From assembly GCA_000437355.1 (NCBI GenBank), contig FR899774.1, positions 158,484 through 222,483 on the forward strand: 64,000 bases of DNA. The letters run 5' to 3'. Shown piece by piece: positions 8,047 to 16,585 of the stretch; positions within the stretch are counted from its first letter, which is position 1, and each line of letters opens with the position of its first letter. The position numbers were made by a program, and so were the translations under genes. This DNA is from Firmicutes bacterium CAG:460 (lineage in GTDB: Bacteria; Bacillota_I; Bacilli_A; RF39; UBA660). The notes beneath the pieces were generated by a model that saw only the letters and a program-made list of their open reading frames with translations, did not search any database and was not told the DNA's origin.

Positions 8047-8056
8047 TAAAAAGCTT

Positions 8057-8085
8057 AACTCTCAATAAATTTCGAGAGTTTTTTT
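8057..8085 (+). terminator. Intrinsic terminator of gap
   Basis: AACTCTC pairs with GAGAGTT, followed by a run of T residues. Confidence 0.85.
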
Positions 8086-8135
8086 GTTTTTTTAAAATGG
8101 TATATCGCAAATTTAATGTTTTAAAATTATTTAGT

Positions 8136-8235
8136 TTAGATTTGATTACATGTTAGATAATCTATATTTGTTTCGTAATAAGCTGTTAAATCTGATAAAT
8201 AGTTAATTGGTTTTAATCTTGATATATTGATAGAG
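8136..8235 (-). pseudogene. Possible C-terminal remnant of an XRE-type regulator
   Basis: On the minus strand an open stretch without a start runs to a TAA at 8138-8136 and ends LSDLTAYYETNIDYL plus five residues. The pattern L-x-x-L-x-x-Y-Y-x-T-x-I-D-Y-L is typical of the last helices of XRE/Cro-like regulators, as in LIKLADYYNTSIDYLLG. The HTH part is missing. It is frameshifted relative to the end of the flippase gene. The stretch is short, so chance similarity is possible. Confidence 0.3.
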
Positions 8236-9846
8236 TTATTTCTTTCTTTTAAACTTATTTATTAATCTGTTGCCAACTAGTTCATTTAGTAAATCTTTAT
8301 TCATTATGTAATAAAGAATTAAAGAGGCAAGCCCAATACCCGCTAGGGCAAGTAACATCGGTAATTTTCTAGTTATGTGATTAAATACTAATGGCTTCAA
8401 TATTAAGCATATTATTACTAAGATAACAATAGTTACTACTAGTTTTGGTATTGATTTAACTGTTTCTTTGTAACTAAAGTTATATTTGTGATGTAATGTG
8501 TAAAGTGGTATAGCAAGTGATAGTAAATAACCAATTGTAGTTGCAAGAATTGCACCATAGAATGGGTATATACCTAGTTTATTAAATAAGAATATTAATG
8601 GTATATCTAATATTGTTTTAGTAATTAAACCTGTTGCACAAGATATGTAAATTAACTTTGTTTTAGATAGCCCTTGAAGAGCACTACATATCATTATGTA
8701 AGCAGAATCTAATATGGCAAGTAAGATTGTATATTTAAATATTAAAGGTCCATAGAAGCTTTCTCCATAAAATATTGTCCATACTTGTTTTGAAAAAATA
8801 CTTAAGAATATTGATAATGGTAATATAACATAAAGTAGTACTTGTAATGTTTTATTAAATTGTAAATTAACTTCTTTCATATCTTTTTTAGTGTATGATT
8901 CCACGATTGTAGGGATTAAACTTATTACTAAACCTGTTGCGATTGCTGTAACTACACTCACTAATTTGCTTCCCCAGGTGGTAAATACTGATGAAATTGT
9001 TTCAATATCCCCGGCAGGATAACCAATCCAATTTAATCCTTTGATAACTAATATCATATCAACAGTGTTATAAATACTATTAGCAACATTTATAATTATA
9101 AATGGAATACAATAACCAATTAATTTTTTTAAGATTGTTTTCTTTTCAGTTGCAGATACTTCTTCGTAAGGTACAAATAATTCTTTTTTTACTTTATTTG
9201 TTTTAATAAGAAGGTATAAATATGATACTAAAGCTCCTGCACAAGCTCCGAATACAGCGATTCCAACAGCCTCTGCAGTTGTTAAGTGGAATACTTTAAG
9301 TGCTAAGTAGGAACCAACAATTATAACTAGAACTCTGACAAATTGTTCAATTACTTGACCAATTGATGGAGCACTAATATAATGATGTCCTTGTAAATAA
9401 CCTCTGAAAATACTTAAAAGAGGTACAACTAATATGGCAAATGATACACATCTAATTACAAAAGCAACATCTGATACAGTGTTTCCACCAGTTAAATCTC
9501 CAACAATAGCATTAGCTATTAAATTTGCTCCGAAAAAACATATGCAAAATGATACAATAGAAAATATTCTAATAATTTTTTTTGAATATTTAAACATGTA
9601 TGTTTTTTCTTTTAATTTACCTAATGTGTTGTACTCACTAGTTATTTTACTTATAGCTAAAGGTATACCTGCAGACGATATAATTAGAAAGAAATTATAT
9701 ATGTTGTAGGCATAACCATATAAAGAACCACCATTTTCACCGATTATATTATAAAAAGGAATTACATAAAGTACTCCGAGTATTTTAGATATAATTATAG
9801 CAATTGTTGCTATTAAAGCACCTTCGATAAATTCGTTTTTTTTCAA
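8236..9846 (-). CDS. MOP-superfamily polysaccharide/lipid flippase (SpoVB/YtgP-like)
   Basis: A 536-residue polytopic membrane protein of the MurJ/polysaccharide-exporter type, with about 14 hydrophobic segments. The N-terminal signature GALIATIAIIISKILG and the later FRGYLQGHHYISAPSIGQVIEQ resemble Bacillus YtgP/SpoVB. Such proteins flip lipid-linked cell-wall or polysaccharide precursors; with the sporulation genes nearby, a SpoVB-like cortex role is possible, but MurJ-like essential flipping is equally plausible. I chose the TTG at 9846 because GGAG is directly adjacent to the upstream ATG, leaving no spacing, but is nine bases from the TTG. It runs opposite to its neighbours. Confidence 0.82.
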   Translation of the reverse strand: MKKNEFIEGALIATIAIIISKILGVLYVIPFYNIIGENGGSLYGYAYNIYNFFLIISSAGIPLAISKITSEYNTLGKLKEKTYMFKYSKKIIRIFSIVSFCICFFGANLIANAIVGDLTGGNTVSDVAFVIRCVSFAILVVPLLSIFRGYLQGHHYISAPSIGQVIEQFVRVLVIIVGSYLALKVFHLTTAEAVGIAVFGACAGALVSYLYLLIKTNKVKKELFVPYEEVSATEKKTILKKLIGYCIPFIIINVANSIYNTVDMILVIKGLNWIGYPAGDIETISSVFTTWGSKLVSVVTAIATGLVISLIPTIVESYTKKDMKEVNLQFNKTLQVLLYVILPLSIFLSIFSKQVWTIFYGESFYGPLIFKYTILLAILDSAYIMICSALQGLSKTKLIYISCATGLITKTILDIPLIFLFNKLGIYPFYGAILATTIGYLLSLAIPLYTLHHKYNFSYKETVKSIPKLVVTIVILVIICLILKPLVFNHITRKLPMLLALAGIGLASLILYYIMNKDLLNELVGNRLINKFKRKK

Positions 9847-9989
9847 AAATACCATCTCCGTATGTAATTATTATAATAAAATATTATAATGTTTACAAGT
9901 AAAGTTAAGTTAAATATATGTAAATTACATAAATTTGGCATTTATAAAATATAGAATTAATGATATAATTATGGTGGAGGATTTGCCAA

Positions 9990-10691
9990 ATGAAGTTTAT
10001 AGAATTAAAAAATGTTAATAAAACTTATAAAAATGGTATTACTGCTGTTGCTGATATGTCAGTAGAAGTTAGTAAGGGTGAGTTTGTTTTTGTTATTGGT
10101 CTTACTGCAAGTGGTAAATCAACATTTATTAAAATGCTTTATAGAGAAGAAAAACCTACGAAGGGAACAGTTTTTGTAGGTGGTTTAAATGTGGGAAAAC
10201 TTAGAAATAGAAAAGTATATAAATTAAGAAGAAAAGAAGGAATTGTTTTCCAAGATTTTAAGCTGTTGCCTAGACTTACGGTTTATGAAAATGTAGCTTT
10301 TGCTTTAGAATGTATTGGTATGAAAGGTTCTGAAATTAGACCTAAAGTTATGAGTGCTTTGGAAAGAGTAGGCTTAAAAGAAAAGGTTAGATCGTTTCCG
10401 GGAGAACTTTCTGGTGGAGAACAACAAAGAGTTTGTATAGCTAGAGCTATTGTTAATGAACCAAAGCTTTTAATATGTGATGAACCAACTGGTAATTTGG
10501 ACCCTAAAACTAGTGAAGAAATTATGAATGTAATTGAAAAAATTAATAAAGAATTGGGTACTACAATTATTATGGCAACTCATGATAAAGATATAGTAAA
10601 TAGAATGAAAAAAAGAGTTCTAGTTATTAATCATGGAGTACTTGTTGGTGATTATGCGAAAGGAAGTTATAAGACAAATGAGAGCGTTTAG
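9990..10691 (+). CDS. ftsE: Cell-division ABC ATPase FtsE
   Basis: FtsE is the ATPase of the FtsEX complex, which controls peptidoglycan hydrolases at the septum. The 233-residue protein has Walker A GLTASGKSTF (with Thr-Ala instead of the usual Ser-Gly or Ala-Gly), Q-loop FQDFKLLPRLTVYENV, signature LSGGEQQRV, Walker B LLICDEPTGNLD and H-loop MATHD. The phrase DFKLLP is specific to FtsE. It has a GGTGGAGG site and overlaps ftsX by 14 bases. A TATAAT at 9964-9969 may be the promoter -10. Confidence 0.95.
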   Translation: MKFIELKNVNKTYKNGITAVADMSVEVSKGEFVFVIGLTASGKSTFIKMLYREEKPTKGTVFVGGLNVGKLRNRKVYKLRRKEGIVFQDFKLLPRLTVYENVAFALECIGMKGSEIRPKVMSALERVGLKEKVRSFPGELSGGEQQRVCIARAIVNEPKLLICDEPTGNLDPKTSEEIMNVIEKINKELGTTIIMATHDKDIVNRMKKRVLVINHGVLVGDYAKGSYKTNESV

Positions 10692-11571
10692 AATATTTTT
10701 TAGAAGTATAAGAGATGCGCTTAAGAGTGTTGTTAGAAACTTTTCTTTGAGCTTTGCATCAATTATGTGTACAACAATTACTTTAATTCTTGTAGCAGTT
10801 GCTGTAGTTGCTGCAGCTAATGTTAATAACGCTACAAGGTTAATTGAAGATGAATTAACAATTGTTACTTATTTAAAAAAAGATGTAACTGAAGAACAAA
10901 TTGAAAATATTAAAAGTGAAATATCAAGTTATAAAAATATAGAAGAAGTAACATTTAAAAGTAAAGATGAATGGAAATTAGAAATGAGTGAATATGATGA
11001 CTCATTTAAAACTGTATTAAATTATTTAGATGAAAATCCATTAATGGACTCATTTGTGTTAAAAGTAAATGATGTAAAAAAATTAAGTGAAACAAGTGAA
11101 TATATTAAAGCAATAAATGGTGTAGATACTGTTAAATATGGTGAAGGTATGGTTGAACAAGTAATATCTGTATTTGATATAGTACAAAAAATAGTAGTAG
11201 TTGTTGTAATTGCTTTAATAGTTGTAACAAGTTTTTTAATAAGTAATACAATTAAACTAACTATATTTAGTAGAAGAAATGAAATTGAAATTATGAGATT
11301 AGTTGGGGCAAGCAATATTACAATTAAATTACCTTTCTTATTTGAAGGGTTCATAATTGGTTTAATTGGTTCAATTATTCCAGTATGTATTACTATTTAT
11401 GGATATGTAATTCTTTATTCAAGATTGCATGGTAAATTATTTTCAAATATGATTATGTTAATTAAGCCATATCCATTTGTATTTTGGGTATCTTTAATAG
11501 TTATAGCAATTGGAGCTTTAGTAGGTATGTATGGTAGTATTAAAGCTGTAAGAAAGTATTTGAAGGTGTAA
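10678..11571 (+). CDS. ftsX: Cell-division protein FtsX
   Basis: The membrane partner of FtsE. The 297-residue protein has a transmembrane helix near residues 25-45, a large extracellular domain (about 50-165) and three further helices with the FtsX core RRNEIEIMRLVGASN. In Firmicutes the extracellular loop contacts a secreted hydrolase of the PcsB/CwlO kind, and such a gene follows directly. The ATG at 10678 is used because AAGGAAG precedes it and the family start (RIFFRSIRDALKSV) follows at once. Translation is coupled to ftsE. Confidence 0.93.
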   Translation: MRAFRIFFRSIRDALKSVVRNFSLSFASIMCTTITLILVAVAVVAAANVNNATRLIEDELTIVTYLKKDVTEEQIENIKSEISSYKNIEEVTFKSKDEWKLEMSEYDDSFKTVLNYLDENPLMDSFVLKVNDVKKLSETSEYIKAINGVDTVKYGEGMVEQVISVFDIVQKIVVVVVIALIVVTSFLISNTIKLTIFSRRNEIEIMRLVGASNITIKLPFLFEGFIIGLIGSIIPVCITIYGYVILYSRLHGKLFSNMIMLIKPYPFVFWVSLIVIAIGALVGMYGSIKAVRKYLKV

Positions 11572-11573
11572 CT

Positions 11574-12827
11574 ATGGGTATAAAGAAACTAAGTAGTTAT
11601 TTTGTAAGATATATTTTAGTAATATTTATATTTGTTTCATGTTTTATATTTAAACCATCTGATGCTTATGCTAAGTCTGCAAATACTTTGGCGGGTCTTA
11701 GGGCTGATTTAAAGGATTTGGAAGCTCAAAAAAGAGCTAATGATAGTAAAAAGAATTTAACACAAAGTCAAATTAATAGTAAAAAAAATGAGATAAATAA
11801 TGCCAATCAAGAGATAACAAATAGTAAAGAAAAGATAGAAAATGCAAAAGTGTTAATTGAAGAAACTGATAAAAAAATAACTGAGTTAGAAGAAAAAAAT
11901 AAAGAATTAATTACTTATTATCAAGTTATGTTAAGTAATAATGTTTATATGGAATTTATTACTGAGTCATCAAACATGACAGAATTAATAATGAGAAGTG
12001 ATGCAATTAGAGAATTAACAAATTATCAACAAGAAAAATTAAAAGAATTAGAAGATTTAATAAAAGAAAATAAACAACTACAAGTTGATATGAAAAAGTA
12101 TCAAGTAACTTTAGAAAAAAATATTATTGCTTATCAAGATGCTGTTTATTCTTTACAAGATAACTTAGCAGATTTAAATGATATTGCTTTAGATATTAAT
12201 TCTCAGATTAGTTCACAAAAAGAATTAATTAAAGTTTATGAACAAATGGGGTGTAAAGAAGACCAAGATTTAGATGAATGTTCTAGAGTAGTGGGAAATG
12301 CTATGTGGTTAAAGCCTTTAATTAAGGGGAGAGTAAATAGTAATTTTGGAGTTAGAAATAATCCGTTAAAACCTGGTACTTATAAGGTTCATCAAGCTGT
12401 AGATATCGGTGGTAATGGTGAGGGAACTAAAGTTTATGCAGTTGGTTCTGGTTCTGTTGCAATGGTTATTAATGCTGAAAATACTTATAATACAAAGAAA
12501 ACAAAAACTTGTGGGGGTAATCAAGTATATATTTGGATGCAAGTTGCTGGTAAATATTATACTGTTCAATATGCTCACTTGTTAAAAGTTTATGTTAAAG
12601 CCGGAGATGTTGTAACTAAGGATACTGTTATTGGTCTTCAAGGTGGTGGTGCAGGTACTAGAAAATGGGAAAGTTGTTCAACTGGTACACACTTACATTT
12701 TGGTATTGCTAAAGGTAAAATTGCTAATAATAAATATTTTATTGGTAATTGGATGGCAAATGCTATCAAACCCGAAGGTTACCCATCAGCAGGTGGTTGG
12801 TTCTATTCAAGAACTCAATGGTTTTAA
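11574..12827 (+). CDS. Secreted M23 peptidoglycan endopeptidase with coiled coil (FtsEX effector)
   Basis: A 417-residue secreted protein. An N-terminal signal peptide (about residues 10-34, ending near AYAKS) is followed by a long coiled coil (about 40-220, rich in Lys, Glu, Asn) and a C-terminal LytM/M23 domain. Metal and catalytic residues are visible in VHQAVDIGG, YAHLLK and HLHFGIAKG. This layout is that of PcsB/EnvC-type or CwlO-type hydrolases activated by FtsEX through the coiled coil. The start is two bases after the ftsX stop, so it is in the same operon, which supports the functional link. An unusual Cys pair (MGCKEDQDLDEC) lies between the two domains. Confidence 0.9.
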   Translation: MGIKKLSSYFVRYILVIFIFVSCFIFKPSDAYAKSANTLAGLRADLKDLEAQKRANDSKKNLTQSQINSKKNEINNANQEITNSKEKIENAKVLIEETDKKITELEEKNKELITYYQVMLSNNVYMEFITESSNMTELIMRSDAIRELTNYQQEKLKELEDLIKENKQLQVDMKKYQVTLEKNIIAYQDAVYSLQDNLADLNDIALDINSQISSQKELIKVYEQMGCKEDQDLDECSRVVGNAMWLKPLIKGRVNSNFGVRNNPLKPGTYKVHQAVDIGGNGEGTKVYAVGSGSVAMVINAENTYNTKKTKTCGGNQVYIWMQVAGKYYTVQYAHLLKVYVKAGDVVTKDTVIGLQGGGAGTRKWESCSTGTHLHFGIAKGKIANNKYFIGNWMANAIKPEGYPSAGGWFYSRTQWF

Positions 12828-12845
12828 AAATACTGTATAAAAAAA

Positions 12846-12884
12846 GCACTATTTACACAAAATGTGCGAATATAGTGTTTTTTT
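12846..12884 (+). terminator. Intrinsic terminator of the ftsEX operon
   Basis: GCACTAT pairs with ATAGTGT, with an inner CACA/TGTG stem, followed by seven T residues. Confidence 0.75.
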
Positions 12885-12906
12885 CTTTTTTCTTTTGTGG
12901 TAAAAT

Positions 12907-12928
12907 GGATATGTAAAATAAAATATCC
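12907..12928 (+). promoter_or_regulatory. Inverted repeat upstream of DGR-type surface gene 1
   Basis: GGATAT and ATATCC form a 6-bp dyad with a 10-base AT-rich centre, about 30 bases upstream of the start codon at 12958. It may be an operator or mRNA leader hairpin. No clear -35/-10 pair was found; TAAAAT at 12901 is a weak -10 candidate. Confidence 0.3.
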
Positions 12929-12957
12929 GTGCGTGATATTGTGATGAGGTGAACAAA

Positions 12958-14412
12958 ATGCAAAATAAAAAACAAGCAATAATATTAAGTATAGTAGCAA
13001 GTTTAGCATTACTTGTATTAATAGTCGGAGCAACATATGCATACTTTCAAGCAAGTGGTGGAACTGGTACAAGTGCAAACTTGAAAGTAACAACATATAC
13101 AACAGATGTATTTAATTTTGAAGTAGGAAATGATATATCAATATATGCAGATGCAACATCATTTGCTAGTGGTAAAGGTAATGCTAGTGGAAGTACTTTT
13201 GCAAAAGCAATATTAACAGCAAATAATAAAACAAATACTGCAACAGAACATTATTATTTGTATTTAAATATATCAAATAATACGTTTTTATATACTCAAA
13301 ATGAAAGTACACCAGAATTGCTTTTAACAATAACAGATGCCAGTGGCAATGCTGTAACTGATATAACAAGTCTAGCATATAAGACAGTAACAGATGGTAA
13401 GGGTACAAGTATATCAGGATATGACATAACAAATAAAAGTGGATTAATAACTCTATTTAATAATAAAGAAATTACTGCAAGTCCAACAAAAACAGATGAA
13501 TGGAATATAACAGTAACATTAGTAAATTATGATAAAGATCAAAGTGAAAATGCAGGAAAAAGTTTTAGTGCTAAGTTAATGATACAAAAAGAAGAATATA
13601 AATTACCAACATTAGCAGAATATGTAAAATCACAATATACAGGAACACAAGGGGATAATGGTATCTATTATCACGATAGTACATTAACAAATGGAGCAGG
13701 TGATAATTCATACAGATTTGCTGGAGCAAGTGATGCAGTAAATAATTATATTTGCTTGGGTTCGAATGAAGCAACATGTCCAGATGCAAATTTATTTAGA
13801 ATAATCGGAGTATTTGGAGATAGAGTAAAACTAATCAAATCAACATCTGTAGGAAAAATGAAATGGGATAGTAATGGTTCAAATACATGGTCAACATCAA
13901 GTCTAAATATATATTTAAATAATGATTTTTTAAATGCGTTTGATGAAACAACAAAAGGTAAAATAGCAGATACAACATGGAAAGTTGGAGGATTTAGTAG
14001 TAGCGGTCAAACAGCCCAAACAGCCCAAACAGTATATCAAAATGAAATAGTAAGTCCAGTAACAACAAATGCAACGGATAATGCAACTACATATAGTGCA
14101 AAAGTTGGATTAATGTATGTAAGTGATTATGGATTTGCAGCAGCACCAAGTGCATGGACAGCAAATTTTAACACTTATAATGGCGATGCCATTAAAAATG
14201 TTAATTGGATGTATATGGGACTTATGGAATGGACAATTTCCCGTTATGCGGACTATTCGAACCGTGCGTTCAGTGTGGCTAACACCGGCTACGTGAGCGA
14301 CTACCGCGTTGGCAATTATGCGTTCGGTGCGCGTCCAGTCTTCAATCTCACATCTTCTGTGAACTATGCATCGGGAAGTGGCTCTGCCACTGATCCGATT
14401 TTGGTAAACTAG
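12958..14412 (+). CDS. Anchored surface protein with DGR-type variable C-terminus (target 1)
   Basis: A 484-residue protein with an N-terminal membrane or signal segment (about residues 8-29, ending VGATYAYFQASG, as in TasA/CalY-like exported proteins). A beta-rich domain (about 30-210) and a C-terminal domain (about 215-484) follow. The C-terminal domain shares SLTNGAGDNSYRFAGA, LFRIIGVFGD, GLMYVSDYGFAA, WMYMGL-EWTISR and SGSGS-DPI with the protein at 49147. Residues 427-460 are encoded by the GC-rich variable repeat VR1; by analogy with known DGR targets the fold may be C-type-lectin-like. It probably displays a variable binding surface outside the cell. No LPxTG signal is seen, so anchoring would be by the N-terminal helix. 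The ATG at 12958 follows GAGGTGA; an upstream GTG is less likely. The gene lies 36 kb from the reverse transcriptase. Confidence 0.8.
   Translation: MQNKKQAIILSIVASLALLVLIVGATYAYFQASGGTGTSANLKVTTYTTDVFNFEVGNDISIYADATSFASGKGNASGSTFAKAILTANNKTNTATEHYYLYLNISNNTFLYTQNESTPELLLTITDASGNAVTDITSLAYKTVTDGKGTSISGYDITNKSGLITLFNNKEITASPTKTDEWNITVTLVNYDKDQSENAGKSFSAKLMIQKEEYKLPTLAEYVKSQYTGTQGDNGIYYHDSTLTNGAGDNSYRFAGASDAVNNYICLGSNEATCPDANLFRIIGVFGDRVKLIKSTSVGKMKWDSNGSNTWSTSSLNIYLNNDFLNAFDETTKGKIADTTWKVGGFSSSGQTAQTAQTVYQNEIVSPVTTNATDNATTYSAKVGLMYVSDYGFAAAPSAWTANFNTYNGDAIKNVNWMYMGLMEWTISRYADYSNRAFSVANTGYVSDYRVGNYAFGARPVFNLTSSVNYASGSGSATDPILVN
14236..14337 (+). other. Variable repeat VR1 (DGR target sequence)
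   Basis: About 102 bp, strongly GC-rich against the AT-rich genome, homologous to VR2 and to the template repeat. The first 42 bases differ from the TR only at TR adenines (five substitutions, by eye). The second half also differs at non-adenine positions and has one extra codon, so the present TR cannot be its sole template. The reading frame and the flanking conserved residues (EWTISR before, FNL-SSV after) match VR2. Confidence 0.8.
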
Positions 14413-14560
14413 GATCGGACATGCCTGTCTAGCGCGTCCGCGTGCTAGGTAAACGGGGTAAAAAATTATGCAGTGGCAAGAAGGACAGCAGTAAATTATG
14501 CTAGAAAAATGTCTGTCGTGGCTCGCGGAAGAGTGCGAGGCGGGGCAGTAGGCGGGGGTG
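14413..14560 (+). other. DGR 3' flank copy without template repeat; VR1 hairpin at 14426-14451
   Basis: This GC-rich non-coding block is homologous to 50467-50620, between VR2 and the TR. Shared pieces include GTGCTAGG-AAACGGGGT, CAGTAA and GGCAGTAGGCG. A hairpin GTCTAGC ... GCTAGGT (10-base loop) lies 89 bases after VR1, the same distance as the hairpin after VR2. The similarity stops at 14555, before the point where the TR would begin, and no TR or reverse transcriptase follows. It is therefore a partial copy of a DGR cassette end. The rest of 14561-14603 shows nothing recognisable. Confidence 0.7.
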
Positions 14561-14603
14561 TTAAAATAGAAATTGATATAAATGTAGATATTAAAAGTAG
14601 TTT

Positions 14604-14627
14604 AAGAGCTTTTGCTCTTTTATTTTG
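14604..14627 (+). terminator. Intrinsic terminator after the DGR target 1 region
   Basis: AAGAGC, loop TTTT, GCTCTT, followed by a T-rich run. Confidence 0.65.
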
Positions 14628-14662
14628 GATGAAAATAGTGTAATATTAAGTTGGTGATATAT

Positions 14663-15160
14663 ATGGATATTAAAGTGTTAGTTGTCGGTGCTTTGCAAGA
14701 AAATTGTTATGTCTGTAGTATTGGAAATAATGCTTTTATTGTTGACCCAGGTGATGAAGCTGATAGAATAATTGATGCATGTATGGGTAAAAATGTTGTT
14801 GAGATAATTGTTACTCATCATCATTTTGACCATGTTGGAGCTTTAGATGAATTAAAGAAGTATTTTAAACTTGAAGAAAATGTTAAAAGTGATATCTTTG
14901 ATTATGAAATAATTGAAACTCCAGGGCATACAACTGATAGTAGAAGTATTTATTTTAAAAATGAAAAAGTTATGTTTACTGGAGATTTCTTGTTTTATCG
15001 TTCTATTGGAAGAACCGATTTAGATACAGGTAGTGATATAGATATGATAAAAAGTTTAGAAAAAATTAGTAAATATCCCGATGATATAATTATTTATCCT
15101 GGACATGGACCTAAAAGTACATTGGGTAGAGAAAAGAATAATTTTAAATATTATTATTAG
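14663..15160 (+). CDS. MBL-fold metallo-hydrolase (glyoxalase II-like)
   Basis: A 165-residue soluble enzyme of the metallo-beta-lactamase superfamily. Metal-binding motifs are TSHHHFDHVGALDEL-type THHHFDHVGAL (about residues 51-61), PGHTTDS, FTGDFLF and PGHGPKST. The short length and the lack of a C-terminal substrate domain point to the YcbL/GloB-like subgroup of small hydrolases; a hydroxyacylglutathione substrate is unlikely to be certain in this lineage. The ATG at 14663 follows TTGGTGAT; the upstream TTG was rejected because it lacks a site. Confidence 0.88.
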   Translation: MDIKVLVVGALQENCYVCSIGNNAFIVDPGDEADRIIDACMGKNVVEIIVTHHHFDHVGALDELKKYFKLEENVKSDIFDYEIIETPGHTTDSRSIYFKNEKVMFTGDFLFYRSIGRTDLDTGSDIDMIKSLEKISKYPDDIIIYPGHGPKSTLGREKNNFKYYY

Positions 15161-15185
15161 ATAATATAAATAGCTGAATAAAATT

Positions 15186-15217
15186 AAAACTGATAGGTTG
15201 TGCTATCAGTTTTTTTA
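15186..15217. terminator. Convergent terminator between MBL gene and gerQ
   Basis: AAAACTGATAG pairs with CTATCAGTTTT. A-run and T-run flank both sides, so it can serve both converging genes. Confidence 0.8.
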
Positions 15218-15580
15218 ATAAGTCTTTTCTGAGAAACTATGTGAGTAAATAATTGGTTCCATGAATTCAACATAATTTAAATAAATTATTCTAATTAAGT
15301 ACCAAAGATTATTTGTGTTATCTCTGATTATAAGATGATCTCTTCCAGCTTCTTCAATAATTCCTTCATAAACTTTGTTTTGCCATGCACTACTGTCTGG
15401 ATATGAAACATAAGCTTTAATCTTTCTTCCTTTGTTTAGCCTTAAGATATTTTCAATATAACTTTGTTCATCTGGTAAAACATTATTGTTGTTATTTACT
15501 TCAGATACAGACATGTTTCCTGGTGGTGTTCCGAAATTAGAACTTGGAAATGTTGGATTTTGGTAGAAATTACCATTCAT
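15215..15580 (-). CDS. gerQ: Spore coat protein GerQ
   Basis: GerQ is a spore coat protein cross-linked by transglutaminase and required in Bacillus for CwlJ localisation and germination. The 121-residue protein has a Pro/Asn-rich N-terminus and the diagnostic C-terminal domain with LPDEQSYIENILRLNKG, YEGIIEEAGRDHLIIRD and YLNYVEF. The ATG at 15580 follows AGAGGTGA; the longer frame upstream lacks support. A CwlJ/SleB-like hydrolase is encoded at 57979, which may be its functional partner, although the two are not linked. Confidence 0.88.
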   Translation of the reverse strand: MNGNFYQNPTFPSSNFGTPPGNMSVSEVNNNNNVLPDEQSYIENILRLNKGRKIKAYVSYPDSSAWQNKVYEGIIEEAGRDHLIIRDNTNNLWYLIRIIYLNYVEFMEPIIYSHSFSEKTY

Positions 15581-15678
15581 TTTATATTCACCTCTAAAAC
15601 AATATATGTTTTTTATCAATAATAATTGCTAAAAAATAAATATTAGTTTATAATTAATATAGAAAAGTGGTTGAAGAT

Positions 15679-16554
15679 ATGGAAAAAATAAATTATAAAG
15701 AAATAATTTTTGATGGATGTTCATTAGTTTTTGGGCTTTTCTTTTATGCAATGTGTTTTAACTTGTTTTTAACTCCGAATGATTTAGTTGTATCTGGCTT
15801 TAGTGGTATTGCTATTGTTATGCAAAGATTATTTGGTTGGACCCCATCAATTTTCTTATTAATATCTAATATTATTTTGTTAGTTATTTGTTTTATATTT
15901 TTGGGATGGAATACTACAAAGAAAAATATTATTGGTTCCTTGTTATATCCATTAATGGTTACATTATCAATGCCAGTTGCTAATTTTTTAACAAGTTATT
16001 TAGTTACTGAAGACTTTTATTTAACACTATTATTTGCAATATGTTTGTATGGAATTAGTAGTGGTTTTATATATAGAAGTGGTTTTACTGCGGGTGGTTC
16101 TGATATAATTATGCAAATAATAAATAAGTATTGTAAAGTAAGTGAATCTAAGGCTATGCTATTTGCTAATGGATTTATTATACTTTCTGGTATGTTAGTA
16201 TTTGGTTTTACTAAAGGTGTTTATTCATTTATCATTTTATATTGTTCTACATTTTTTGTTGATAAGATTATGTTTGGTATTTCTGATAGTAAATTATTTT
16301 ATATTTATACTAGAAAAACTAGAAAGATTAAAAAAGTTATTCTTGAAGAATTTGAAACAGGTTTTACAACAATTCCTGGTACTGGAGGATATTCTCATAA
16401 AAATGGTGTTATAATTATGTGTGCTGTATCTAATAATGATTACTATTTACTTAAGAAAAGAATTTTAGAAATTGACCCGAGTGCATTTATGATTATTGAT
16501 AAATGTTATGAAGTTAATGGAGGAGTTAAGAGAAGTAATATTCCATTTTTATAA
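15679..16554 (+). CDS. YitT family membrane protein (DUF161 + DUF2179)
   Basis: A 291-residue protein with five or six N-terminal transmembrane segments (residues 15-190) and a soluble C-terminal DUF2179 domain (FETGFTTIPGTGGYSHKNGVIIMCAVSNNDYYLLKK is its core region, read in parts). Family signatures are FNLFLTPNDLVVSGFSGIA and FTAGGSDIIMQIINK. The function is unknown in general; family members have been suggested to be transporters. The ATG at 15679 is preferred to the upstream GTG because GTTGAAG sits a few bases before it. Confidence 0.88.
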   Translation: MEKINYKEIIFDGCSLVFGLFFYAMCFNLFLTPNDLVVSGFSGIAIVMQRLFGWTPSIFLLISNIILLVICFIFLGWNTTKKNIIGSLLYPLMVTLSMPVANFLTSYLVTEDFYLTLLFAICLYGISSGFIYRSGFTAGGSDIIMQIINKYCKVSESKAMLFANGFIILSGMLVFGFTKGVYSFIILYCSTFFVDKIMFGISDSKLFYIYTRKTRKIKKVILEEFETGFTTIPGTGGYSHKNGVIIMCAVSNNDYYLLKKRILEIDPSAFMIIDKCYEVNGGVKRSNIPFL

Positions 16555-16585
16555 TATTTGTGGTAAACTATTTATGTGATTGCTT

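Noticed and set aside
9434..9709. Plus-strand ORF inside the flippase gene and similar antisense ORFs
   Set aside because: They are shadows of AT-rich coding DNA without ribosome sites or recognisable domains.
12846..14412. Prophage origin of the GC-rich gene ends
   Set aside because: No phage structural, integrase or lysis genes occur; the GC-rich parts are limited to VR, TR and their flanks.
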